Source: an uncultured Lachnospiraceae bacterium
Lineage (GTDB): Bacteria > Bacillota > Clostridia > Lachnospirales > Lachnospiraceae
Reading direction: 5' to 3'
Length of the DNA stretch: 46,384 bases
Assembly (NCBI GenBank): GCA_905236705.1
Contig: CAJOOZ010000122.1
Location: 1-46,384 of the forward strand
Position 1 is the stretch's first letter, and each line of letters starts with the position of its first letter. The notes beneath the pieces were generated by a model. The model was given only the letters and a program-made list of their open reading frames with translations, had not been told where the DNA came from and did not search any database. Below are positions 25,503 to 33,290 of this stretch, in pieces. A program made the translations under genes and the position numbers.

Positions 25503-25531
25503 AGTATAACAAAAATCAACCCGGATTGGAA
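25503..25531 (-). promoter_or_regulatory. Possible promoter for the reverse-strand fucosyltransferase-like gene
   Basis: On the minus strand TTCCAA (25531-25526), a 17-bp spacer, TATACT (25508-25503). The -35 is weak (3 of 6), the -10 is good (5 of 6). The same AGTATAAC core reads TATAAC on the plus strand, so it may also serve the divergent GT4 gene. Confidence 0.4.
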
Positions 25532-25537
25532 AGACTT

Positions 25538-26782
25538 ATGAAAATTGTTTTGGTAAATACGATCTGCTCAAGAGGAAGCGTGGGACGGATCTGCGCGGAT
25601 CTGTATGAGCAGCTGGATCAAAGAGGCGATGAGCCCTATATGGCAGCCGGAAGGAGCAGGCTTCCCTCCTATATGCGGGGGACGGTCATCGGCGGACCGG
25701 TGGATTTTGCAGGGCACGTGCTCCGGAATTTTTTCAGGGGAGAGGCGGGCTTTGGTTCCGGCGCAGTGACGAAAAAGTTTTTATCCTGGCTGGATATTGT
25801 GCAGCCGGATCTGATCCATCTGCACAATATCCACGGTTTTTATCTGCAGACGGAGATGCTCTTTGCGTATCTCAAACAAAAGGACATCCCTGTGGTCTGG
25901 ACCCTGCACGACTGCTGGCCCTTTACCGGACACTGCGCTTATTATGACTTCATCGGCTGTGAAAAATGGAAGGCAGACGGACAGGGGTGTCATCACTGCC
26001 CCGTTCATGGCAAAGTCTATCCCTATGCCATTTTTAAGGATAATTCCGTAAAGAATTACCGAAGGAAAAAAGAAGCCTTCTGCGGTGTGAAAAATCTGAC
26101 GATCGTTACCCCCAGCCAATGGCTGGCGGATCAGGTGGCAGCTTCTTTTCTCGGAGAATATCCTATCCGCGTGATCCCCAACGGGATCAATCTGGATGTG
26201 TTCAAAACCCTGAGTGAGGATGCGCAAAAGCTCAGAGACAGGCAGCAGGCCGGCTATCGGCACAGAACCGTGCTGGGAGTCGCCAATTACTGGGAGGAAA
26301 GAAAAGGACTCTCCTATTTTGAGAGACTTGCGAAGGCGCTCCCTTCGCAATACACGATTGAGGTGGTAGGGCTGAACAGCCCCCAGATCAGTGTTCTCAG
26401 AAAGAAGTGCCCCAACGGGAGACTTCTGGGCATGAAAAGAACAGCCAATCCGGAGCTTTTGGCGGCGCTGTACAGAACGGCGGATGTGTATGTCAACCCT
26501 ACCCTGGAGGACAATTTTCCCACCACCAACCTGGAAGCGCTGGCCTGTGGAACGCCGGTCGTTACCTTTGATACGGGGGGCAGCAGGGAATCTCTGACAG
26601 AGGAGACAGGGCTTGTGGTGCCCAAGGGAGATTTTGACGCACTTCTTGAGGCGGTTCAGACGGTATGCATGGAGCAGCCTTTTACAAGAGAGGCGTGCCG
26701 CAAGCGCGCAGAGCAGTTCTCCAAAGAAGGCTTTGCCCATAAATATGTAGAATTGTATGACGAAATAAGGTATAATAACTGA
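25538..26782 (+). CDS. Family 4 glycosyltransferase (colanic-acid-type)
   Basis: GT-B family 4 retaining glycosyltransferase, 414 residues. The N-terminal acceptor domain starts MKIVLVNTICSRGSVGR, and WTLHDCWPFTGHCAYYDFIGC near residue 120 has the Cys-rich signature typical of WcaC-like enzymes, with CHHCP shortly after. The C-terminal domain has VIPNGINLDVFK near 218 and the nucleotide-binding E-x7-E segment EDNFPTTNLEALACGTPVV near 328. The ATG at 25538 with GGAAAG is preferred to the ATG at 25475. No membrane segments. The next GT2 starts 2 nt after its stop. Confidence 0.9.
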   Translation: MKIVLVNTICSRGSVGRICADLYEQLDQRGDEPYMAAGRSRLPSYMRGTVIGGPVDFAGHVLRNFFRGEAGFGSGAVTKKFLSWLDIVQPDLIHLHNIHGFYLQTEMLFAYLKQKDIPVVWTLHDCWPFTGHCAYYDFIGCEKWKADGQGCHHCPVHGKVYPYAIFKDNSVKNYRRKKEAFCGVKNLTIVTPSQWLADQVAASFLGEYPIRVIPNGINLDVFKTLSEDAQKLRDRQQAGYRHRTVLGVANYWEERKGLSYFERLAKALPSQYTIEVVGLNSPQISVLRKKCPNGRLLGMKRTANPELLAALYRTADVYVNPTLEDNFPTTNLEALACGTPVVTFDTGGSRESLTEETGLVVPKGDFDALLEAVQTVCMEQPFTREACRKRAEQFSKEGFAHKYVELYDEIRYNN

Positions 26783-26784
26783 GT

Positions 26785-27534
26785 ATGAAAATATCCGTGA
26801 TAACCATGACTTACCATAACAGCGGGCAGCTTTTGAAGACTGCTGCGTCCGTTCTGTCCCAGACGCATGAGGATCTGGAATACATCGTTGTGGACGGAGG
26901 CTGTGATGAAGATACGAGACGTGCGATCCAAAAGATCCAAAAAAAGATGAAACAGCGCTCCGGCAGCTTTGCATACGTCTCAGAGCCTGACAGGGGGCTT
27001 TATGATGCACTCAATAAGGGCATCGGGATGGCCGGTGGAGATCTGATCGGTCTGATGTGTGACCGCTTTGCCGACGACAGGGTGCTGGAGGATATGGCAC
27101 AGATTGTGGAGGCAGAGCAGACGGATGGTGTCCACGGTGATCTGGACTATGTTGACGGCAGGCGCTTTGTGCGCCGCTGGCGGATGGGACAGGGCAGGAT
27201 ATCGCAGGGCTGGATGCCGGCTCATCCCACCCTTTATCTGAAAAAGGAGATCTATGATACCTACGGGCTCTACCGCAGGGATATGAAGATCGCAGCGGAC
27301 TATGAGTTCATGGTGCGGATCTTATCCGGCGATTCGGTCAGACTGTCCTATCTGCCCAGGGTACTTGTATACATGGATCATGGCGGAGATTCGGCCAGTA
27401 CGGGCTCTCTGAAGAGCTATCGTGATTCCTTCAGGGAAGCTGTAAGGGCGCTGGCAGACAATGGAGTCAGACATCCCACCCTGATCACTTTGCGCCGGAC
27501 AGTCAGAGTCCTTTTGCAGTTTGTGAGAAGATGA
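26785..27534 (+). CDS. Family 2 glycosyltransferase (WcaE-like)
   Basis: 249-residue GT-A family 2 enzyme resembling WcaE-type colanic acid transferases. MKISVITMTYHNSGQLLKTA opens the fold, and LEYIVVDGGCDEDTRR near residue 31 is the nucleotide motif. SEPDRGLYDALNKGIGMAGG near 67 and HPTLYLKKEIYDTYG near 150 are typical of the subfamily. The usual NADD after GDLIGLM reads CDRFADD, so the metal motif is shifted or extended. There is no good Shine-Dalgarno; a TATAAT at 26771-26776 lies 8 nt before the ATG, overlapping the preceding coding end, so it is either coupled to the GT4 gene or transcribed leaderless. Confidence 0.88.
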   Translation: MKISVITMTYHNSGQLLKTAASVLSQTHEDLEYIVVDGGCDEDTRRAIQKIQKKMKQRSGSFAYVSEPDRGLYDALNKGIGMAGGDLIGLMCDRFADDRVLEDMAQIVEAEQTDGVHGDLDYVDGRRFVRRWRMGQGRISQGWMPAHPTLYLKKEIYDTYGLYRRDMKIAADYEFMVRILSGDSVRLSYLPRVLVYMDHGGDSASTGSLKSYRDSFREAVRALADNGVRHPTLITLRRTVRVLLQFVRR

Positions 27535-27565
27535 TCTGACAGAGAATATTTTGCGGAAATGAGTA

Positions 27566-28282
27566 ATGAACACGAGTATGAAGAGCCTGGTGATCATTCC
27601 GGCATACAATGAAGAAGCCAGTATCCTGGAAACGGTGGAGGATATTCGCAAAAATGCGCCGGAATTTGACTATATCGTTGTGAATGACTGTTCCACCGAT
27701 CAGACCCTCGAAGTATGCAGACAAAACGGGATCAGGGTGCTGTCCCTTCCGGTGAATCTGGGTATCGGAGGCGCAGTGCAGACCGGTTATGTGTATGCTT
27801 ATGAGAACGGCTACGATGAGGCCGTGCAGTTTGACGGAGACGGGCAGCATGATGCCGCTTTTTTGAACAGGATGCGCGATCATATGAGAAAAGAGGGGAT
27901 CGATCTTTTGATCGGCTCCCGTTTTATCGAAGGAGAGGGGTTTCAGTCCACCGGTCTGAGGCGTTTCGGGATCCGGTATTTTGACAGGCTGATCTTTGGG
28001 CTGACCCGTCAGCGGATCACGGATCCGACCTCCGGTATGCGTATGGCGGATCGCAGGATGATCAGGATGTTTGCGGAGAGCTATCCCAAGGACTATCCGG
28101 AGCCGGAGAGTGTGGTGGCTGCCATTCAGTCGGGCATGAAGGTTGAGGAATATCCCGTTGTGATGAGGGAGAGACAAAAAGGAGAGTCTTCCATTTCCCC
28201 CATCCGTTCCGTTTACTATATGATCAAGGTGACGCTGGCAATCCTGGTGGAGCGTTTACGCAGAAAGGAATACGGAAAATGA
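27566..28282 (+). CDS. Dolichyl-phosphate-mannose-synthase-like GT2
   Basis: 238-residue GT2 of the DPM1 type, which moves a sugar from a nucleotide donor to polyprenyl phosphate. Motifs: LVIIPAYNEEASILETVEDI at the start, YIVVNDCSTDQTLEVC near residue 35, NLGIGGAVQTGY near 65 and the diagnostic VQFDGDGQHD near 89. GSRF near 115 and TDPTSGMRMADR near 152 also fit. No C-terminal membrane segments. An ATG 12 nt further in is an alternative start and neither has a strong RBS. It overlaps the DUF2304 gene by 4 bp; that pairing is common and suggests DUF2304 is its membrane partner. The product could feed the GT-C proteins downstream. Confidence 0.92.
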   Translation: MNTSMKSLVIIPAYNEEASILETVEDIRKNAPEFDYIVVNDCSTDQTLEVCRQNGIRVLSLPVNLGIGGAVQTGYVYAYENGYDEAVQFDGDGQHDAAFLNRMRDHMRKEGIDLLIGSRFIEGEGFQSTGLRRFGIRYFDRLIFGLTRQRITDPTSGMRMADRRMIRMFAESYPKDYPEPESVVAAIQSGMKVEEYPVVMRERQKGESSISPIRSVYYMIKVTLAILVERLRRKEYGK

Positions 28283-28698
28283 TGACATTAAAGCTGCAGC
28301 TCATCGTGGGAGCGGTGATGCTGGTGGCGCTGTTTGTTATTTTTTATATGGTGAAAAAGAGAAGCATTGACTTAAAGTATGCCCTGAGCTGGCTGGCGGT
28401 CATCATCTTCGTACTGGTGCTGGACTGCTTTCCGAGGCTGCTGGACAGACTTTCCCGGGCGCTGGGCGTTTTCAGCCCCGTCAATATGATCTTTTTTCTG
28501 GGGTTCTGTTTTTCCCTGCTGATCATTTTTACCCTGACGGTGATCGTATCGAGGATGTCCGAGAGGATCAGAAAGCTCTCCCAGGCTGTGGCACTGAATG
28601 AGGAAAAGCTGCAGTGTCTGGAGAAGGCAGTGGCAGGAAAAGCAAAAGAACGGGAACAGGAAACCGATACAAAGGCAGGGCAGAGAGAGGATCCATGA
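28279..28698 (+). CDS. DUF2304 membrane protein
   Basis: 139 residues, with three hydrophobic segments near residues 6-24, 35-52 and 66-88 and a C-terminal charged helical tail (likely coiled coil, MSERIRKLSQAVALNEEKLQCLEKAV). KKRSIDLKYALSWLAV is the DUF2304 signature. Members often sit beside or fused to DPM-like GT2s, and it overlaps both the upstream DPM-like gene and the downstream GT-C gene by 4 bp. Likely role: membrane anchor or partner of the polyprenyl-phosphate glycosyltransferase; this is inference from context. Confidence 0.85.
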   Translation: MMTLKLQLIVGAVMLVALFVIFYMVKKRSIDLKYALSWLAVIIFVLVLDCFPRLLDRLSRALGVFSPVNMIFFLGFCFSLLIIFTLTVIVSRMSERIRKLSQAVALNEEKLQCLEKAVAGKAKEREQETDTKAGQREDP

Positions 28699-29891
28699 GC
28701 GTAAGTGAAAAGCGCAAATTTCATATCGCAGGTGTTACCTTCAGCACCGGAGAGATCCTGCTGTTTCTGCTATTGTCGATCCTGGGCGCAGCCGTCCGTT
28801 ATGTGATGCGCAATGTCGTAACGGATGATTATAAGATTTTTTTTGAGCCCTGGGTGGCTACGCTGAAACAGGCAGGAGGCGGGATCAGGGGGCTTGGTGC
28901 AGAGTTTGAATATGTGGACTATACCACGCCGTATCTGACGATCCTTTCATTTATCAGTATCTGCCCCTTTTTAAACACCCTGCTTTTGATGAAGATCGTT
29001 TCGGTCTTTTTTGATTATGTGGCGGCGCTGGCGGTTTTTGCCATCGTGCATCATGTGACGGGCCAAAATACCCTGTATGCCGTCTTCGGCTACGGCGCCC
29101 TTCTCATGGCGCCCACGGTCATCGCAAACAGTGCCATGTGGGCGCAGTGTGATATCATCTTTACCTCTTTTGTGCTGTGGTCGGTGTATTTTATCCTGAC
29201 AGAGCGGCCGGCGGCGGGGATGGTGTTTTACGGGATTGCTTTTGCGTTCAAACTGCAGACGCTGTTTCTGGCGCCGTTCTACGTGATCCTGTGGATGAAG
29301 GGCAGGATCAAAGCGTGGCATTTTTTATTTCTGCCACTAATGTATATCGTGGGAATGATTCCGGCGCTGCTGGCAGGGGAGAGCTTTGTACAGCTGCTGG
29401 GGGTTTACCTGTTTCAGGCGGACGGACAGATGGATATCTATGCACTGTCCCATAAATTCCCCAATATCTACCAGTTCTTCGGGACCGATACCTTTTTGGT
29501 GGAATATGCCGATGCGGCCATTTATGTGACGCTGGCGGCCCTGATGGTGGAGATGTATGTGTTTGCACGTAAAAAATACGAATTGGACGATCAGCTCTTT
29601 TTCAGGATGGCTATGTTCATGACCATGACACTTTTGTTTTTTCTGCCCCATATGCATGAACGGTATGCCATTCTGGTAGACGTTTTTTCCATCATTTATT
29701 TTTTTATGGATCGGAAACGACTGTATATACCGGTATTGACGATCCTCGCCTCCTTCGGAGGCTATGCCCTGTATCTGTCCAAGACGGAAGTATTGCCCAT
29801 TACCGTGTATGCGCTGCTCTTTACTTTCCTATTGCTCGATCACGGCAGGTATTGTGTCAGGGCGGTGATGAAGAGCGCTGAAACGGATTGA
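28695..29891 (+). CDS. GT-C type mannosyltransferase-like membrane protein (Gpi18-related)
   Basis: 398 residues with about ten transmembrane segments. The first external loop has NVVTDDYKIFFEPWVATLK with an Asp pair near residue 40, and TTPYLTILSFIS follows, the pattern of Gpi18-related GT-C glycosyltransferases using polyprenyl-phosphate sugars. NSAMWAQCDIIFTSF near 147 and FFLPHMHERYAILVDVF near 315 are further family features. The ATG at 28695 overlaps the DUF2304 stop and has AGAGAGG upstream; the ATG at 28614 is inside the neighbour and rejected. Probably uses the product of the DPM-like enzyme. Confidence 0.85.
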   Translation: MSVSEKRKFHIAGVTFSTGEILLFLLLSILGAAVRYVMRNVVTDDYKIFFEPWVATLKQAGGGIRGLGAEFEYVDYTTPYLTILSFISICPFLNTLLLMKIVSVFFDYVAALAVFAIVHHVTGQNTLYAVFGYGALLMAPTVIANSAMWAQCDIIFTSFVLWSVYFILTERPAAGMVFYGIAFAFKLQTLFLAPFYVILWMKGRIKAWHFLFLPLMYIVGMIPALLAGESFVQLLGVYLFQADGQMDIYALSHKFPNIYQFFGTDTFLVEYADAAIYVTLAALMVEMYVFARKKYELDDQLFFRMAMFMTMTLLFFLPHMHERYAILVDVFSIIYFFMDRKRLYIPVLTILASFGGYALYLSKTEVLPITVYALLFTFLLLDHGRYCVRAVMKSAETD

Positions 29892-29914
29892 GCGACAGCA
29901 GATCGGAACAAGAG

Positions 29915-31003
29915 ATGGACAAGAAATTCAGAGATTTTCTGACAACCGAATACCGGATGGGAAAGATTATGATTGCGCCCATAGACCTGCTGCTACTGGC
30001 AGCGACCCTGCTGTTCGGGATTCTCCTTCGGAGCAGACTTTATCCCATACTGGCACCGAAAGAGCCCGGGCTGCCCTCTGTCTTCGGAGAGGGGATCATG
30101 TCGATGAAATATTTTTCCACTGCACTGGACTGCCTGATGGCGCTGTGCGGCGGATTGGTCGTATGGAAGCTGACAGGGAGCAGAATACGCGCTTTTCTGA
30201 CGGTGACTGTTTTGTTTCTGAGCCCTGCCATTGTTGCGGATTCTGCCCTTTGGGGCATGGCGGACAGCCTGTATCTGTCACTGAGCCTGCTTTCACTTTT
30301 GGCGGTTTTATGCGGCAGGACGGCTGCGGCAGGGATTCTGCTGGGCATTGCAGTCTTTTTCAGTCCGCTTGCGCTTATTTTGCTACCGGCTGTATGCGGG
30401 CAGATCATTTCGACGGATAACGGGAAAAAGGGTAAGCTTCTGGCAGCGGCCGCCCTTTTATATACTGCCGCAGGGACATTGCTTCATCTGTTTATGATAA
30501 CAGATTCAGGGCCTGCGATACCGCCGTTTTCCATGGAGAGGATACTGGAGCAAAGCCGCGGCGGGAGGCTTCTGTCCTATCATGTGCCGGGAATCTATGC
30601 CATGATCGGAGAGGGCGCCTTCGTCAGTGAGTATACAAAGGCCGGTTATATCATGGGATTTGCTGTGGCTCTTGTGCTGTTTTATCTGAGCTGCAGGATA
30701 TGCGTCGGCAGCCTCTGCGACAGTGCGTGGCTCATCCGGATGTCCCTTTTGTGTGCTCTGATCCTGCCGTTTATCCTGCCGGGGATGAATGAGAGATGTC
30801 TCCTTCCTGCGGGAATGCTGGGTGTGATACTGGCTATGTGCGAGCCGGCTTTTTACAAGGTGGCAGTCGTTGAGACGATCATTGCGTTTTTGCCGACGGC
30901 GGCCTATTTCAGGGAGGAATCTTTTCTGCCCATGCCATATATTGCGCTGGCGCAGCTTGTTTTGATAGTATATTACTATAAAACCACAACGGAGAGAAAA
31001 TGA
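29915..31003 (+). CDS. Second GT-C type membrane protein, related to its neighbour
   Basis: About 362 residues and eight to ten membrane segments. Similar in layout to the gene before it: DSALWGMADSLYLSLSLLSL matches the NSAMWAQCDIIF segment, and LPFILPGMNERCLLPAGML matches the FLPHMHERYAIL segment. Loop 1 differs (ILAPKEPGLPSVFGEGIMSM) and lacks the Asp pair, so catalysis is doubtful. I use the ATG at 29915; an in-frame TTG at 29888 overlapping the previous stop is the alternative, and neither has a strong RBS. It overlaps the acyltransferase gene by 4 bp. It may be a degenerate paralogue or a non-catalytic partner of the Gpi18-like protein. Confidence 0.75.
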   Translation: MDKKFRDFLTTEYRMGKIMIAPIDLLLLAATLLFGILLRSRLYPILAPKEPGLPSVFGEGIMSMKYFSTALDCLMALCGGLVVWKLTGSRIRAFLTVTVLFLSPAIVADSALWGMADSLYLSLSLLSLLAVLCGRTAAAGILLGIAVFFSPLALILLPAVCGQIISTDNGKKGKLLAAAALLYTAAGTLLHLFMITDSGPAIPPFSMERILEQSRGGRLLSYHVPGIYAMIGEGAFVSEYTKAGYIMGFAVALVLFYLSCRICVGSLCDSAWLIRMSLLCALILPFILPGMNERCLLPAGMLGVILAMCEPAFYKVAVVETIIAFLPTAAYFREESFLPMPYIALAQLVLIVYYYKTTTERK

Positions 31004-32169
31004 AAGAGGTCAAAAAGTTATCTTATATCGACGGATTAAAGGTCCTGTCCTGTATGATGATCTTTAATTTTCATTTTATCAATGCATTTTATTGCGGATT
31101 TTATTCATTACTGGACAGCGATTATCATATGGCGCCTATAGAATATATCGTGGGCAGTACACCACTGAACCTGATCATGGGCGGCAAATTCGGCGTCAGG
31201 ATGTTCATGACCATCAGCGGATTTTTCGTAGGGTATCGTTTTTTCGTGACGGGAGACAAAAAGTCTCTGACGGGGGGCGTGATCAAAAAATATTTCAGGC
31301 TGATCTTTCCCATCATCACGGCCAATATCGCCATTTATGTGCTGATGAGACTGCATCTGTTCGCCAATGCCGAAGCCTCGGCCAAGGCGGGAACCGCTTT
31401 GTTTTTTGGCAATTACAACCAGTTTGAGCCCCATCTTTCAGAGGCTCTTTGGGAAGCGGTATGGGGCTGTTTTGTTACCGGAGCCAATCGTTATAACGGA
31501 CCCTTATGGTTCATCTATTATGAGTTTTTCGGAACCCTTCTGGTGGCTGCGATCCTGTCGCTTATGGGCAATTCAAAAGCCAGATATATTGCCTATGTCA
31601 TTGCCGGCGTCCTTTGTATCCGCAATGATTTTCTGCCCTTTCTGCTGGGATGCGTGGTCTGCGATCTGGCGTGCCGGCCGCCGGTATGGCTTGACAGACT
31701 TAAGAAAAGCAGGGTATTTCAGCCCCTTATGTGGCTGTTGTTTTTCTTTGGTATGTTTCTGGGCTCTTATCCGCCCATGGGAGAAAGGCTGGAGGGCACG
31801 ATCTATGCCCATATCCCGCCCAAGGTAATTGTGTTCTATATCCTGGGTTCGGCCTGCGTGCTGTATGCGACCACACAGCTTGAACCCCTGCAGAAGATCC
31901 TGGGACAAAAATGGCTGGTCTGGCTGAATACCTACAGCTACGGTTTTTATCTGACCCACTTTTTTATCCTTTGCACCTTTGCCTGCGGCTTTTATCTGGC
32001 ACTGGAGCCCTATGTGAATTATCATGTGATCGCGATACTGAATTATCTTTTGTCATTTGGACTGACGGTGTTTGTTTCATTTTTGATCCATCAGTATGTT
32101 GAATTACCGGGGATGCGGCTGGCGAACCGGATCGCAGAGCGTTTGGCGGAGAGGGAGCCGCAGGGGTGA
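31000..32169 (+). CDS. Acyltransferase family 3 membrane protein (1 of 3)
   Basis: 389-residue polytopic acyltransferase, OatA/OafB-like, transferring acetyl or similar groups to sugars across the membrane. LSYIDGLKVLSCMMIFNFHFINAF at the N-terminus has the catalytic His in place; FGVRMFMTISGFFVGYRFF near residue 66 is the second conserved motif (FF.ISG). About ten membrane segments are present and no extracellular SGNH domain is attached. The ATG at 31000 overlaps the preceding stop by 4 bp, with GGAGAG upstream. First of three consecutive acyltransferase genes; the three are different in sequence and so not a recent duplication. Confidence 0.88.
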   Translation: MKEVKKLSYIDGLKVLSCMMIFNFHFINAFYCGFYSLLDSDYHMAPIEYIVGSTPLNLIMGGKFGVRMFMTISGFFVGYRFFVTGDKKSLTGGVIKKYFRLIFPIITANIAIYVLMRLHLFANAEASAKAGTALFFGNYNQFEPHLSEALWEAVWGCFVTGANRYNGPLWFIYYEFFGTLLVAAILSLMGNSKARYIAYVIAGVLCIRNDFLPFLLGCVVCDLACRPPVWLDRLKKSRVFQPLMWLLFFFGMFLGSYPPMGERLEGTIYAHIPPKVIVFYILGSACVLYATTQLEPLQKILGQKWLVWLNTYSYGFYLTHFFILCTFACGFYLALEPYVNYHVIAILNYLLSFGLTVFVSFLIHQYVELPGMRLANRIAERLAEREPQG

Positions 32170-32203
32170 TGCATTTTCCGAGAGGAATCCGAGGGGGGAG
32201 TAC

Positions 32204-33280
32204 ATGTCTGAAAAGGGGAAAAAAGACAGACAGGACTGGATCGATCTGGTGCGTTTGATCGCCATGGTGATCGTTATGATGAATCATGTGGGATTAAAGG
32301 TGGCGGGCGTGAATTTCTGGGGCGGTATGTTTTATGTGCCGGTCTTTTTTGTCCTGTCCGGATTCTGCTTCAGCCCCGATAAGGATGATCCCGTGAAAGC
32401 AATCCGGAGGCGGGCCGGACGACTGCTGATCCCCTATCTTGTGACAAATCTGATCCTGGTACTGGTATTTTTGTTAAGGGACATTCTGTCCGGTTCCCAT
32501 GAAGGGATCCTGCTTCGCAGCCTGGGATTTTTGTATGGCCGGAATCAGTTGTACTATTCGGGGGATACTTTCTTTTTACAGAATACGGGTGATAATGTCT
32601 ATTTCATGACAGCGCTGAATTCCCCGACCTGGTTTCTGCCTGCTTTGTTTTTGACATATCTGATGATGGAGGAGCTGTGCAGAGCCGGAGAAGACGCTTC
32701 GGAGAGAAAGGATGCCATGATCCGCAGACAGAGAATGCTGCTGGCGATCCTGCTGCTCGTACTGCTGAGCCAGATCTGGCATTATATGCTGCCGATCCTG
32801 CTGCCGTGGAGTGTGGACGCTGTTTCGGTCTTTCTGGTACTGTTTTATATCGGCTTTTTATGCGGTCAGGGAGGCGGCTGGAAATACCTGACAGACAGAC
32901 CGTTTCTGTTCGGGCTGATGCTGCCGCTGCTCATTGCGGGAGGTCTCATCAACGGATCTGCCAATTTGTCCATAGGAGAATACGGGGTGAGTATGAGTCT
33001 GGGGATCATCAATGCCGCCGCTTCCTCCATGCTCATCATGTACGTATGTTACCTCTTAAGGAACCATGTTCCGAAGCTTCTGGCATCCGCAGGCAGAAAA
33101 ACGCTGCCGCTTCTGTGCTGGCATTTTCCGCTGCTGAGCGTACTTGATGCGGCAATCATGCGCATTATTGCGCCGAAGGGAGTGCTTTTGCCCATTTGCA
33201 GGGGAGCGGAGATCGTGGTAGTGATCGCAGTGATCTGCCTGGCAGATGAACTGATCAGAAAATGTAGTAAGCATAAATGA
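32204..33280 (+). CDS. Acyltransferase family 3 membrane protein (2 of 3)
   Basis: 358-residue acyltransferase-3 protein with about ten membrane segments. RQDWIDLVRLIAMVIVMMNHVG near residue 9 holds the catalytic His, and FYVPVFFVLSGFCFSPDK near 41 is the FFxLSG motif. The ATG at 32204 is chosen over 32096 because of the GGGGGGAG site 4-5 nt upstream and the family N-terminus. It lies 34 bp after the first acyltransferase and 10 bp before the third. Likely substrate: a sugar of the surface glycan. Confidence 0.88.
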   Translation: MSEKGKKDRQDWIDLVRLIAMVIVMMNHVGLKVAGVNFWGGMFYVPVFFVLSGFCFSPDKDDPVKAIRRRAGRLLIPYLVTNLILVLVFLLRDILSGSHEGILLRSLGFLYGRNQLYYSGDTFFLQNTGDNVYFMTALNSPTWFLPALFLTYLMMEELCRAGEDASERKDAMIRRQRMLLAILLLVLLSQIWHYMLPILLPWSVDAVSVFLVLFYIGFLCGQGGGWKYLTDRPFLFGLMLPLLIAGGLINGSANLSIGEYGVSMSLGIINAAASSMLIMYVCYLLRNHVPKLLASAGRKTLPLLCWHFPLLSVLDAAIMRIIAPKGVLLPICRGAEIVVVIAVICLADELIRKCSKHK

Positions 33281-33290
33281 ATGCAGGCGA

